This document shows, piece after piece, positions 1 to 8,295 of a DNA stretch of 64,000 nt. Under the pieces are notes generated by a model that did not search any database, was not told the origin of the DNA, and saw only the letters and a program-made list of their open reading frames with translations. Both the position numbers and the translations under genes were made by a program. Position 1 is the first letter of the stretch; each line of letters starts with the position of its first letter. The DNA is from Anaerolineales bacterium UBA2395 (GTDB taxonomy: Bacteria > Chloroflexota > Anaerolineae > Anaerolineales > Villigracilaceae), in the NCBI GenBank assembly GCA_002343775.1, contig DDSH01000032.1, positions 50,249-114,248 on the forward strand. The letters are read 5' to 3'.

Positions 1-2029
1 CGACGAACATTGGGGTCTTGCCATCGTCGGCGAGCGATTTGGATCTATTCTCCAACTCGCCCAGCGCGATGTTCTCTCGGTTCATCAACTTGAGATTGCC
101 AATCAGGATATTTCGTCCTTCAACCTTCGCGGAAACGCCATGTCCAGGGATGGCTTCAAAATCCTGCACATCGGTCAATTCCAGTTTTCGCGCCTGTGCT
201 CCGTCCACAATGGCTTGCGCCAGGGGATGTTCACTGACCTTCTCAACGGATGCCACCAGGCGCAACAACTGATGGCTGTTACCATTCATGGAATTGGTAA
301 GGATGACATCCGTTAACTCAGGCTTTCCCTTTGTAATCGTGCCCGTCTTATCCAACACCACGGTTTGAATGGCTCGCGCAGTTTGCAGGGCTTCGCCAGA
401 GCGGATGAGAATCCCATGTTCCGCACCTTTGCCAATGCCGACCATCAAGCTCATGGGCGTGGCAAGACCCAAAGCGCAGGGGCAGGCAATGATGAGCACG
501 GTTACACTGGTAACGAGTGCATATACCAATTGCGGTTGAGGTCCAATCACGAACCAAATGACGAACGTCCACACGGCGAGAATCATCACGATGGGTACGA
601 AATAACCAGAGATGGTATCGGCAAGACGGGCAATTGGTGCTTTGGAATTTTGCGCGTCCTGCACCATCTTCACGATCTGCGCGAGAGCCGTATCCTTGCC
701 GACCTTCGTGGCGCGGAATTTGAACGCGCCTGTCTTGTTCAAGGTCGCTCCGATCACCTCATCTCCCTGTTTCTTGGAAACTGGCAACGACTCACCCGTC
801 AGCATCGACTCATCCACGGCAGAACTGCCTTCGACGATAACGCCATCCACGGGTATTTTCTCACCGGGACGGACCTGGATCACATCGCCGACCAACACTT
901 CTTCTACAGGCAGATCAAGTTCTTTTCCATTGCGAATCACGCGGGCAGTCTTCGCTTGTAGACCCAACAATTTCTTGATCGCCGCGCTGGATTGTCCCTT
1001 GGCGCGTAGTTCAAGTGCCTGCCCCAACACAACCAATGCAATGACAACTGCAACTACATCGTAAAACGGCTCGGATGTCCCTTCAGGAAACACGGACGGA
1101 AATGCAATGGCAAACGTTGAATACAACCATGCCGCGCCGGTACCGAGCGCGATCAAGGTGTTCATGTTGGCTGAGCGATGTTTGAAGGCCGCCCACGCAC
1201 CTGTGAAAAAGTCATACCCGGAATAGAACAACACAGGTAGTGTTGCAACGGCGGAAAGAACCCATGACCATCGGATGGTCTCCATTGACAAATCCCGGAT
1301 GCCGGGAACGTATTGCGGGTATGCGAATAACAACACCGGAATGGAAACAATTGCCGAGAACCAGAACATTCTCATCAGCCGGATGTATTCACGGGCATGT
1401 GCCTCTTCTTGTTTGTCTATTGGCGCGCCAGTCAGCGCAGGACGTGGCTTGTATCCCCAAGCCTCAATGGCTGCATTCAATTGTACAAGGGTTGCCTTTT
1501 GGGGGAGATAATCCACGCTCGCTTCCTGTGTGGCAATGTTGACCGTTGCGCTTAATACGCCATCTGTGGACTTCAGTTCATCCTCGATGAACTTCACACA
1601 GGAGGCACAACGCAGGTTCTCGATTCCGATTTTGAGATTCGACCCGCCAGGTTGAAACCCCCCCAAGCGGATGACTGCCGCCATTTGCGGAATGTTCACC
1701 TTTTTGGAATCATATTCCACCTGCAACACACCCGCACCTGCATTGGTGGTTACTTGATGAACGCCCTCCAGGGCGCGCAAACCAGATTCCAGGGCGGTGA
1801 CAGGTTTGTAAAACGGCAGATCGGCGACGGGTAGTTCGATGCGGGTGAGCGTCCGTTCGGGATTAAAACCCGTTGTTGCCGAAGTCATCACATAATGGTG
1901 CGGGTCGATATCGAACTGTTCCACGCAGGATTGTGAGCAAAAATACAACGTCTGCCCCATGTGTTCGCGCTCGGCGAAGGCACTTTGGGGTTCAATTTCC
2001 ATTCCACATACAGGGTCACGGACAGTCAT
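1..2029 (-). CDS. copA: Copper-exporting P1B-type ATPase (3' end outside window)
   Basis: This pump moves Cu+ out across the cytoplasmic membrane using ATP; 676 codons are visible and the C-terminus lies beyond the window edge. It opens with a YHS metal-binding domain (about residues 1-48, DPVCGM and FCSQSC). A heavy-metal-associated domain without CxxC follows, then a second HMA domain with RCASC near residue 140. The actuator motif TGES, the transmembrane metal motif IACPCALG and the phosphorylation loop DKTGTI appear in the expected order. ATG 2029 begins the YHS domain and follows AAAGG. A degenerate copy of the cluster palindrome lies 82 bases upstream. Copper is inferred from the CPC motif and the multicopper oxidase nearby. 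Confidence 0.96.
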   Translation of the reverse strand, partial: MTVRDPVCGMEIEPQSAFAEREHMGQTLYFCSQSCVEQFDIDPHHYVMTSATTGFNPERTLTRIELPVADLPFYKPVTALESGLRALEGVHQVTTNAGAGVLQVEYDSKKVNIPQMAAVIRLGGFQPGGSNLKIGIENLRCASCVKFIEDELKSTDGVLSATVNIATQEASVDYLPQKATLVQLNAAIEAWGYKPRPALTGAPIDKQEEAHAREYIRLMRMFWFSAIVSIPVLLFAYPQYVPGIRDLSMETIRWSWVLSAVATLPVLFYSGYDFFTGAWAAFKHRSANMNTLIALGTGAAWLYSTFAIAFPSVFPEGTSEPFYDVVAVVIALVVLGQALELRAKGQSSAAIKKLLGLQAKTARVIRNGKELDLPVEEVLVGDVIQVRPGEKIPVDGVIVEGSSAVDESMLTGESLPVSKKQGDEVIGATLNKTGAFKFRATKVGKDTALAQIVKMVQDAQNSKAPIARLADTISGYFVPIVMILAVWTFVIWFVIGPQPQLVYALVTSVTVLIIACPCALGLATPMSLMVGIGKGAEHGILIRSGEALQTARAIQTVVLDKTGTITKGKPELTDVILTNSMNGNSHQLLRLVASVEKVSEHPLAQAIVDGAQARKLELTDVQDFEAIPGHGVSAKVEGRNILIGNLKLMNRENIALGELENRSKSLADDGKTPMFV

Positions 2030-2110
2030 GGTTGCCTACCTTTTATAAAGATGCCAATAGTGTATATCCAATAGACGATGGCAGGGAGCGGATTTCAGCC
2101 TAGTGGTATA

Positions 2111-2126
2111 TAAGCAAAATAGCCTA
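2111..2126 (-). promoter_or_regulatory. Degenerate TAGGCA-type palindrome before copA
   Basis: On the minus strand it reads TAGGCTATTTTGCTTA, two mismatches from the cluster consensus TAGGCAATATTGCCTA. It lies 82 bases before the copA ATG, and TACACT (or TATACA two bases earlier) sits where the other sites have their -10 box. It overlaps the terminator hairpin of the upstream gene, so part of the symmetry may belong to that hairpin. Confidence 0.5.
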
Positions 2127-2145
2127 TCTTCCGACAGGCTACTTT
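2117..2145 (-). terminator. Hairpin terminator after zinc-ribbon gene
   Basis: AGCCTGTC and GATAGGCT pair around GGAA on the minus strand and are followed by TATTTT. It lies 18 bases past the stop of the 117-residue zinc-ribbon gene. Confidence 0.6.
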
Positions 2146-2162
2146 GAGAACGCGAGGTTACT

Positions 2163-2516
2163 TTACTTCAAGGAATTGCCGCAGTAGGGGCAAGTCTGCC
2201 AATCGGCTTGGGTGCCCTTTCCGCAGTTGGAGCAGGGCGTCAGGGATGAGGCTTGGGGAGGATTTCCTGTATTTCGCACCAGGGATGCGACACCAAACCC
2301 AATGAGCACGAGGATGCCGATGGGGATGAGCCACATGAAGATCATGCCCAATCCCATTCCGAACCAGCCGAAGGGAGAGTAGCCCCAGTTACCCATCATG
2401 CCATAACCGCCCATCATGCCATATCCACGGTTGCCCCATATCATGCCGCCTCCGAAAAGGAACAGAGCAGCAAGAACAGCTACGATGCCAACGATCCACC
2501 AGTTACCTTTTTTCAT
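2163..2516 (-). CDS. Membrane protein with C-terminal zinc ribbon
   Basis: A 117-residue protein with no named family that I recognise. An N-terminal membrane helix (residues 6-26) is followed by a Gly/Met/Tyr/Trp-rich loop with repeated GYGMMG, a second helix (about 57-80) and a C-terminal zinc ribbon, CSNCG and CPYCG. The Met-rich extracytoplasmic loop could bind Cu+, which would suit the copper neighbours, but this is inference. It lies just downstream of a second, shorter zinc-ribbon gene and is probably cotranscribed with it. Confidence 0.8.
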   Translation of the reverse strand: MKKGNWWIVGIVAVLAALFLFGGGMIWGNRGYGMMGGYGMMGNWGYSPFGWFGMGLGMIFMWLIPIGILVLIGFGVASLVRNTGNPPQASSLTPCSNCGKGTQADWQTCPYCGNSLK

Positions 2517-2528
2517 TTTGACTTCCTT

Positions 2529-2702
2529 TCATAAAGTTTGTCCGCAGCGCGGGCAGTTTTTCCAGTCGTTTTGCGCAGCCTGTCCACATTTGTGGCAGGT
2601 ACGGCTTGCAACGGGCTTGAGCGCATTGACCAGATTATTGCCAGAAACGCTGTAGACGATCAAACCGACAAGTACTAAAGGGACGATCCACATGAGAAAC
2701 AT
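2529..2702 (-). CDS. Small membrane protein with zinc ribbon
   Basis: A 57-residue protein: one membrane helix (residues 2-20) then a zinc ribbon, CHKCG and CPRCG. ATG 2702 is chosen because AAAGGAG lies six bases upstream; the longer frame begins inside that ribosome-binding site. It shares the helix-plus-ribbon layout of the next gene, 12 bases downstream, so the two may be a diverged pair. A weak version of the cluster palindrome (2789-2803, spacer one base short) lies 87 bases upstream. Function unknown. Confidence 0.75.
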   Translation of the reverse strand: MFLMWIVPLVLVGLIVYSVSGNNLVNALKPVASRTCHKCGQAAQNDWKNCPRCGQTL

Positions 2703-2811
2703 ACTGTACTCCTTTCGATGATCCAAGAATACCCGGCATGATTAAAGAATGTGTAAAGGCACGGCAAAGAGTGATTGAAGATTTTGTTTCGGCAAATTGT
2801 CTAAAATAAAA

Positions 2812-2833
2812 TAACCTGCCCAGTGGGCAGGTT
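2812..2833 (-). terminator. Hairpin terminator after the YHS gene
   Basis: AACCTGCC pairs with GGCAGGTT around a four-base loop. On the minus strand the stem is followed by ATTTTATTTT, a good intrinsic terminator for the YHS gene ending at 2856. Confidence 0.75.
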
Positions 2834-2855
2834 ACCTGAGGAGAAGAGGATGGAA

Positions 2856-3035
2856 TTAATGATGATGCGCGTGTTCATGAGTCTTGCTGAGATACTTCTC
2901 GGGATCGGCATCAAACGCCTTCTTGCAGCCAAGCGAGCAAAAATAATACGTTTGCCCCTTGTATTCGGATGTGCCGGCAGCAGTAGCGGGGTCGATATCC
3001 ATGTGGCAAACGGGGTCATGTACAGTGGTTGTCAT
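2856..3035 (-). CDS. YHS domain protein (small metal-binding)
   Basis: A 59-residue protein that is almost only a YHS domain: HDPVCHMDID at the start, YYFCSLGCKKAF in the middle, and a His-rich tail (HEHAHHH). YHS domains occur at the N-termini of copper ATPases and as free proteins, where they are thought to bind soft metals. The domain resembles the N-terminus of the copA gene next door, so a chaperone or buffer role for copper is inferred. ATG 3035 follows GGAGA. A strong TAGGCA-type palindrome lies 75 bases upstream. Confidence 0.88.
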   Translation of the reverse strand: MTTTVHDPVCHMDIDPATAAGTSEYKGQTYYFCSLGCKKAFDADPEKYLSKTHEHAHHH

Positions 3036-3109
3036 AAGCTGGTCTCCTTTCCTTTGTATTATGCAATTAATAGACAGCCTCAACGAGAGCCATATTACTG
3101 AGGCTCTTA

Positions 3110-3125
3110 TAGGCAATTCTGCCTA
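3110..3125 (-). promoter_or_regulatory. TAGGCA-N4-TGCCTA palindrome, YHS promoter
   Basis: TAGGCAGAATTGCCTA on the minus strand, 75 bases before the YHS start. CATAAT begins exactly 47 bases past its end, the same offset as at the other sites of the cluster. No TTGACA-like -35 is visible, which suggests activator dependence. Confidence 0.7.
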
Positions 3126-3127
3126 TT

Positions 3128-3550
3128 CTATTTCTCGATTTCGCGTCCTGTCTGTTCCCATGCCACCATGCCGTCTTCGAGATTCCAGATATTGGTATAC
3201 CCGAGCGAAACAAGTTCCTCTGCCGCAATTGCGCTCATGCGACCACTGCGGCAATACAGAACGATCCTTGCATTTTTATCCGCTGGCAACTGCGCCAGAT
3301 TTTCCGGCGCACTGATCTGGTCGTAGGGAATGGACAGGTCTGTATCGGCAATGTTCCCTGCGAAAGGAGTATGCACATTGACAAGGATAAGATCCGTGTT
3401 CTTCAACATCGTGTCCAAATCGACAGGAGTGATGTTTTTATAGGAACCGTCAACGGTTGTAACCTCTTTGCCCGTAATCTCTTCGACGCTGCTCTGGCAG
3501 GCGGTCAGTGTCACAAGCAGAAACAAGGATATGAGGAGTATCTGTTTCAT
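3128..3550 (-). CDS. Rhodanese-domain lipoprotein
   Basis: A 140-residue exported lipoprotein: signal peptide ending in a lipobox with Cys18 (TLTAC), then one rhodanese domain with the active-site loop CRSGRMS at Cys100. Rhodanese domains carry persulfide sulfur or act as redox Cys proteins. The start codon overlaps the DsbA stop (ATGA, 3547-3550), so the two are translationally coupled and probably act together in thiol chemistry outside the membrane. It is the last gene of the ccdA-dsbA-rhodanese operon. Confidence 0.9.
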   Translation of the reverse strand: MKQILLISLFLLVTLTACQSSVEEITGKEVTTVDGSYKNITPVDLDTMLKNTDLILVNVHTPFAGNIADTDLSIPYDQISAPENLAQLPADKNARIVLYCRSGRMSAIAAEELVSLGYTNIWNLEDGMVAWEQTGREIEK

Positions 3551-4293
3551 GGAATTTTTCCAGCCAACTCAAGATCGATGATCTGTTTGAACGCTTCAAG
3601 AGGTTGCGCGCCAACGATTGCCAGCCCGTTGATGAAAAATGTTGGGGTGGATTGAACGCCAAGGTTGAGCGCAAAATCCATATCCTGTTGGATGGCGTCC
3701 TTATATTTACCTGAATTGAGACACTCCTCGAAAGTGACTGCATCCAAATTGAGGTCAGCGGCGATCTGCAGGTACAACTCACGCCCAAGTTTGTCCTGAT
3801 TCTCAAAAATCCTGTCATGGTAATCCCAGAAGGCCCCCTGTTCGTTGGCGCACATCGAGGCTTCCGCCGATGGAAGGGCTTCGGGATGAATGGATGTCAG
3901 GGGAAGATGACGATAGACAAAACGGATTTGACCGGGATACGCCGCCAGCAATTGTGCAGCCGTCTCATCCTGGAAGCGTTTGCAGAACGGGCACTGAAAG
4001 TCGCTGAACTCGACAATTACGATGGGTGCATCCACCGGTCCCTGGCTGGGAAAGCCTTCGAATGGGATTTCATAACGGGTGAATTGCGGTGCCTGTGTCG
4101 CTGCCGGGGCTTCGACAATGGGTCCCTGGGCAACAGATGGATTATTGACAATCGCTTGTTGTGAACGGGGGGCAAGCCCCCAGACAACATAACCCGTCAA
4201 TATGCCGATGGCAAAAGCCAGTATCACCAGGACCGAATAAAAATGGGTTCGTTTAAAGGTGATGGTATCTTCCGAATTAATGGGGGAATCCAT
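3547..4293 (-). CDS. DsbA-family thiol-disulfide oxidoreductase
   Basis: A membrane-anchored thioredoxin-fold protein of 248 residues: N-terminal helix (about 18-42), a linker, then a DsbA/Thioredoxin_4 domain with active site CPFC at residues 101-104 and the cis-proline region STPTF near 215. It would oxidise or isomerise cysteines in exported proteins, and the CcdA-like protein encoded 22 bases upstream could pass it electrons. Coupled by ATGA overlap to the rhodanese gene. The family is clear; the redox direction cannot be told from sequence. Confidence 0.93.
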   Translation of the reverse strand: MDSPINSEDTITFKRTHFYSVLVILAFAIGILTGYVVWGLAPRSQQAIVNNPSVAQGPIVEAPAATQAPQFTRYEIPFEGFPSQGPVDAPIVIVEFSDFQCPFCKRFQDETAAQLLAAYPGQIRFVYRHLPLTSIHPEALPSAEASMCANEQGAFWDYHDRIFENQDKLGRELYLQIAADLNLDAVTFEECLNSGKYKDAIQQDMDFALNLGVQSTPTFFINGLAIVGAQPLEAFKQIIDLELAGKIP

Positions 4294-4315
4294 AAGGGTA
4301 TCTTCTCTAAAAATA

Positions 4316-5077
4316 TTATGATCTTTGTATCGTGTGCCCGCTCAGATAACCAAGATAGGCAGGCACGAGCGGCAGGACGCAAGGTGAAAGAAATGACAAT
4401 AGACCGGCAAGGATGGCGGTGAAGTATGTCGGCGCGGCAGAGAACAGGGTAAACTTTTCGATATATAGACCATTCTTGAATGCCCAGATCGCTATCAGAC
4501 TCATTGTGTTCGTAAGAAGCAGAACACCAATGGCAATGATGAAAACACCGCTGGCAATTTTGAAATACTTTTGATAGGGTCGCATGCGTTTGATCCAGCC
4601 TGAAGCGCGCTCCAAACCAAGCGCCATCGCCAGGAAGGGAAGCCCCAAACCAAGCGAGTACCCTGAAGATAGCCACATCGCCTGTCCGACCGTTTGCTGG
4701 CTGAGCCCCATTGTTAGGATTGCGCCCAGTGTGGCACCAATGCATGGGCTCCAACCTGCTGCAAAGAAAATGCCCATTAACGCCGAGCCACCATAGGTTC
4801 CGCGCTGACCTGTGTATTCCGTCCGGGTATCATAATAAAACCAGGGAAGGCGAATTACATCCAGAGTCGCCAGTCCGAACATGATCACGATCACGCCGCC
4901 TAATTGCGCGATAACCCGTTTGTATGCGCCGAACAATTGACCCAGCGCCGTCACCGAGCCGCCCCAGCCGATTACAAACACCAATGAGAAGCCGAGGACG
5001 AAGAGCAGCGCATGTAAAAATATTTTCAAACGTTCTGTTTGGGATGGAAAGGGGGGAATCGCAGTATCAGAGGTCAT
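4316..5077 (-). CDS. CcdA-like transporter, segments in permuted order
   Basis: A member of the CcdA/DsbD transmembrane family, which carries reducing equivalents across the membrane for thiol proteins or cytochrome c maturation. It has 253 residues and about six helices. The usual order is a first hairpin with SPCVLPLVPAYLGYLSG at the N-terminus, then HALLFVLGFSLVF, then GWSPCIG. Here the protein begins with the second element (about residues 22-37), continues through GWSPCIGA (near 107-114), and the 'first' element closes the protein (about 223-250). Both redox cysteines survive. The start follows AAGGA, and dsbA begins 22 bases after the stop. A TAGGCA-type site lies 84 bases upstream. Confidence 0.88.
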   Translation of the reverse strand: MTSDTAIPPFPSQTERLKIFLHALLFVLGFSLVFVIGWGGSVTALGQLFGAYKRVIAQLGGVIVIMFGLATLDVIRLPWFYYDTRTEYTGQRGTYGGSALMGIFFAAGWSPCIGATLGAILTMGLSQQTVGQAMWLSSGYSLGLGLPFLAMALGLERASGWIKRMRPYQKYFKIASGVFIIAIGVLLLTNTMSLIAIWAFKNGLYIEKFTLFSAAPTYFTAILAGLLSFLSPCVLPLVPAYLGYLSGHTIQRS

Positions 5078-5116
5078 GAGTCTTCCTTTTCAATAAGGAT
5101 ATAACATCATGATACG

Positions 5117-5159
5117 CAAATCCCCGCCCCTGCATGAGCGCAGGATGGCGGGGAAATCG
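5117..5159 (-). terminator. Nested GC-rich hairpin after the kinase gene
   Basis: GATTTCCCCGCC pairs with GGCGGGGATTT, with an inner CCTGC/GCAGG stem. It probably ends the multicopper oxidase/kinase operon. It lies between the ccdA palindrome and the ccdA -10 box, so the two functions overlap physically. Confidence 0.6.
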
Positions 5160-5160
5160 G

Positions 5161-5176
5161 TAGGCAAAATGGCTTA
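5161..5176 (-). promoter_or_regulatory. TAGGCA-type palindrome, ccdA promoter
   Basis: Reads TAAGCCATTTTGCCTA on the minus strand: one perfect half-site and one with two mismatches, 84 bases before the ccdA start. TATCAT begins exactly 47 bases past its end, as at the stronger sites. Confidence 0.6.
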
Positions 5177-5190
5177 TGACCTTTATCGCT

Positions 5191-6885
5191 TTACAAGCGA
5201 ATTTCGATCCTGGTTCCCTGTCCTTGGGTGGACTCAATTCCCAGCCGTGCCCCGATCAGGTCCGCACGTTCATGAATACCGAGCAGTCCAAAATGCCCGT
5301 TGGGAGCAAATTCCGTCGGGCTGGCAGGAGCGACAAAGCCGTGGCCATTATCAGAGATCATCAGTGTTATTTCCGAATCAGAATAACGGATGGACAAGTC
5401 GGCACGAGTCGCCCCGGAATGTTTAGCCACATTATTGAGCGCTTCCTGCGCAATGCGATATAGCGACAATTCCACCTCGCGCGAGAGACGACGTTCGTTA
5501 CCGGTTTTTTGAAAATCAACGATCAGAGAATTAACCTGGCTGATCTCCCGCGCCAGCATTTCCAACGCAGTGACCAGTCCCAGATCTTCGAGATAAATGG
5601 GACGCAGCGCCCGCGTCAGGCGGCGCAGATTTTCGATGGTCTGCTCCGCCAGATTTTCGAGTTCCTTAAGGGATTGTTTTCCATTTTGATCCTTGACCGA
5701 TCTCTGCGCCAGTTGCACCCGTTGTTTCAATGCAATGACCGCCTGAATGGTGTCGTCATGCAGTTCCCGCGCCAGTCTGGCACGTTCCTCTTCCTGTGCC
5801 GAAGTGATCGCGCCGATGTAATCGTGCAATCCCTCCTGAGCCGCCTGCACTTTACGCGACATTTCGGTCAATTCCATTTGCAGGTGTTGGACCTCAGATA
5901 TGCCGCCAACTGACTCCTTTATGGCTTCGAAATCCCCCCATGCCAGCGCCGCCGCCTTGGACTCAAGTTTTTGCAGGGGCTGGACGATCTGTTTGGCGCC
6001 GAACCAGATGGCAATCAATGCCAGGATGAAGGCAGGCACCATTACCAGCGGAGCCATCTGGGTCAATTGCAGGGAGGGGCTGATCACCATTTCCCATTCC
6101 TCCTCCGTGATCAATGCCCAGCCTGCAGTTTCAATGGGGCTATAGGCGACTACATGTTCCGTCGCTTCCTTTTTCACATACAGAACGCCACTCCTGCCTG
6201 CCAGAGCTTCCGCCACTCCAGGATGGTCCGCATCCAGGCTTTCGCGTTCGAGCGCACCGCTGACGAACAAAATACGGCGGGAATTATCCAATAGATAGAT
6301 GGTCACGTGACTGCCCGCCGGGTAGGTGGGTGTCAGGGTTTCGGACGCGAGTGTCTCGGGTGAAAACGCGCCGGCGACAATCACATCGCGGGAGTCAGAA
6401 TAGGCTGAGATGATGACAAAGAGTTGGTTGGAGTTTGGATCCAGGGTCGGGTCGGAGAAAACAAATTGAGGGCTGGATGAAGAAGCGAGTTTGACCGACC
6501 TGGAGTTTTGAGATACCCATCCCCAAAATCTGTCATTCCCCGTTTTCTCGATTAAGTGTCCATCCGTATTTAGAAAGGCAATCCCCCCGTTGAAATCCTT
6601 TGCCAGGTCGGTGGTGGTGGCAAATATATCCTTGAAGGAAATATCCTCGGATGCCAGCACCGCCATGCTCGAAACAGTCGCCATGCGATGATGAAGTTCG
6701 GATTGCAGCGCTGCGGCGGCGGACTGCACGGCGCGTTCGTCACGTTCCCCGACCAGGGTGCGCATGTCCTGCTGGTGCATGTTGACCCCGCCGAACGCAA
6801 TGAACAATAACAAAAGCGTCAGCGGCAGAACCGTGACGGCAAAGAGTTGCGTCAGACCGCGCCAGCCTGGCAGGATTCGTTTCAT
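5191..6885 (-). CDS. NarL-type sensor histidine kinase
   Basis: A 564-residue membrane kinase. Helix 1 (about 12-33) and helix 2 (about 280-297) flank an extracytoplasmic sensor region of about 240 residues that looks like a Cache domain. A HAMP-like stretch, a HisKA_3 dimerisation helix with phospho-acceptor His376 (ARELHDDTIQAV) and a C-terminal HATPase domain (SDNGHGF, GLLGIHERA) follow. It starts in an ATGA overlap with the response-regulator stop, so the pair is coupled. It is the last gene of the operon that begins with the multicopper oxidase; the signal could be copper or redox state, by inference. Confidence 0.95.
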   Translation of the reverse strand: MKRILPGWRGLTQLFAVTVLPLTLLLLFIAFGGVNMHQQDMRTLVGERDERAVQSAAAALQSELHHRMATVSSMAVLASEDISFKDIFATTTDLAKDFNGGIAFLNTDGHLIEKTGNDRFWGWVSQNSRSVKLASSSSPQFVFSDPTLDPNSNQLFVIISAYSDSRDVIVAGAFSPETLASETLTPTYPAGSHVTIYLLDNSRRILFVSGALERESLDADHPGVAEALAGRSGVLYVKKEATEHVVAYSPIETAGWALITEEEWEMVISPSLQLTQMAPLVMVPAFILALIAIWFGAKQIVQPLQKLESKAAALAWGDFEAIKESVGGISEVQHLQMELTEMSRKVQAAQEGLHDYIGAITSAQEEERARLARELHDDTIQAVIALKQRVQLAQRSVKDQNGKQSLKELENLAEQTIENLRRLTRALRPIYLEDLGLVTALEMLAREISQVNSLIVDFQKTGNERRLSREVELSLYRIAQEALNNVAKHSGATRADLSIRYSDSEITLMISDNGHGFVAPASPTEFAPNGHFGLLGIHERADLIGARLGIESTQGQGTRIEIRL

Positions 6886-7571
6886 TCTTCTGGAATATTG
6901 CCCGAGCTTTGTGAGATCAACCCCAGCGCCACCCCGCGCATGACAGCCTCGGTGCGGCTGTTGGATTGCAGTTTGGCGAAGATGTGCGCAAGATGTCCCT
7001 GCACGGTGCGGTCGCTGATATTCAGTTGCACACCGATGGATTTGTTGGTGAACCCCTTCGCCGCGAGTCGCAGCACATCCAGTTCACGGTCAGTTAATGG
7101 TTCGACGATCTTTTTTTCCGGTCCTTTGAAGATGGTGGACATCAACTTGCTGGTGATGGATGGATCGAGTGCAGACTTACCTTCATAGACATCACGCACC
7201 GCCTGGATCAGCTCATCCGCCTGCCCAGTTTTGAGGACATAGCCATTTGCACCTGCCTGCAAAACCGCCATCACGTAGGGATCATCGTTATAAGCGGTCA
7301 GGATTAACACGCCCACTTCGGGCAGATGGGCACGCACCCAGCGTGTGACTTCAATACCGCTGGCTTTGGGCATCTGAATATCAAGCACGGCAACATCCGG
7401 CTTGTGTTTTTGGATTAAGACCTGCGCCTCCTCCCCGTCTCCTGCCTCGGCAATGACCTGGAGGTCGGTCGCACTCTCAAGCAGTTGTCGCACCCCTGCA
7501 CGGACGATATGGTGGTCATCCGCCAGGAGAATGCGTATTTTGGTTTTTGATTTGCTCGATGACTTTGGCAT
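6882..7571 (-). CDS. NarL/FixJ-family response regulator
   Basis: A 229-residue transcription regulator: receiver domain with acidic pocket ADDHH (18-22), phospho-acceptor Asp64 (VLDIQMP) and Lys in YVLKTG, then a LuxR-type helix-turn-helix (about 160-222, LTDRELDVLRLAAKG). It is partner of the adjacent kinase. Its 5' end overlaps the DUF2085 gene by 56 bases. NarL-type proteins bind inverted heptamers two bases apart. The palindromes through this cluster have exactly that 7-2-7 form, so this protein is the best candidate to activate them, including its own operon. Confidence 0.95.
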   Translation of the reverse strand: MPKSSSKSKTKIRILLADDHHIVRAGVRQLLESATDLQVIAEAGDGEEAQVLIQKHKPDVAVLDIQMPKASGIEVTRWVRAHLPEVGVLILTAYNDDPYVMAVLQAGANGYVLKTGQADELIQAVRDVYEGKSALDPSITSKLMSTIFKGPEKKIVEPLTDRELDVLRLAAKGFTNKSIGVQLNISDRTVQGHLAHIFAKLQSNSRTEAVMRGVALGLISQSSGNIPEE

Positions 7572-8286
7572 GGCTTAATGTATCCAATTGCTGATTATAA
7601 ACTTGTGATTGATTAATGAACGGGAAGGCAAGCCAGACAAGACCCAGCCCCGCCAAAAGCCCGGTAAGGAAGCGCATGAGCGAGTTGAACGATCCCAGCG
7701 CATCACCGGCGTAAAACGTTGCAGGAAAGGTGTTGTTTGTCAACACTGCCAGCCATGCATTTGTATCACGAAATCCATTTCCGATACCGGCAAAATCGCT
7801 GACCATGTGTGTTCCACCATCCAGCGCCATCGGCAGCAGGAGCAGAACAAATCCCCACCAACTCAAAGTCTTTATCGTGTGTCGGAAGGGATACCACAAT
7901 GCCGCAAAAAGCCAGACGCTGGTATAGAACGAGATCATGCGATCCGACCACGCCACCTTCCAGCCCATCGGTTCGTTGCCGATGAATTGGCGCAGGATCA
8001 TGGGATTGGATGTGTTCTGCCAGACCGCCTGGATTTCGCCCAGGGAATACATGGTCTTTTCGCCGAACCAAAAGAGGGAGCGTTCCGGGAGTTGGTGGCA
8101 GAAGAACGAGTAAATGAAGTAGACCGCCCTGCCTGCACCCGTCCAGCCGATCTGCATGAAAACCGGCGCAAGGAAGGGAACAAATACCCAAACACCATAG
8201 ATGGTCAGAAAAACGGCAAACCAATGAGTGCCTATCCACTGAAAGGCATTCGTTATTTTAGGGGCATTCAAGGTGGTTGTTGACAT
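7516..8286 (-). CDS. DUF2085 membrane protein
   Basis: A multi-helix membrane protein of 256 residues with the DUF2085 signature CHQLPERS near residue 64 and further helices to about 222. The family has no established function. The 3' end runs 56 bases into the response-regulator gene, so translation of the two is likely linked. It lies in the operon of the multicopper oxidase, YtkA-like and DUF3105 genes, which suggests an accessory membrane role in metal or redox handling; that is inference. Confidence 0.88.
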   Translation of the reverse strand: MSTTTLNAPKITNAFQWIGTHWFAVFLTIYGVWVFVPFLAPVFMQIGWTGAGRAVYFIYSFFCHQLPERSLFWFGEKTMYSLGEIQAVWQNTSNPMILRQFIGNEPMGWKVAWSDRMISFYTSVWLFAALWYPFRHTIKTLSWWGFVLLLLPMALDGGTHMVSDFAGIGNGFRDTNAWLAVLTNNTFPATFYAGDALGSFNSLMRFLTGLLAGLGLVWLAFPFINQSQVYNQQLDTLSHAKVIEQIKNQNTHSPGG

Positions 8287-8295
8287 TTTATTCCC

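Noticed and set aside
365..961. Plus-strand frame over copA
   Set aside because: The minus strand encodes all P-type ATPase motifs over this stretch; the plus frame has no features.
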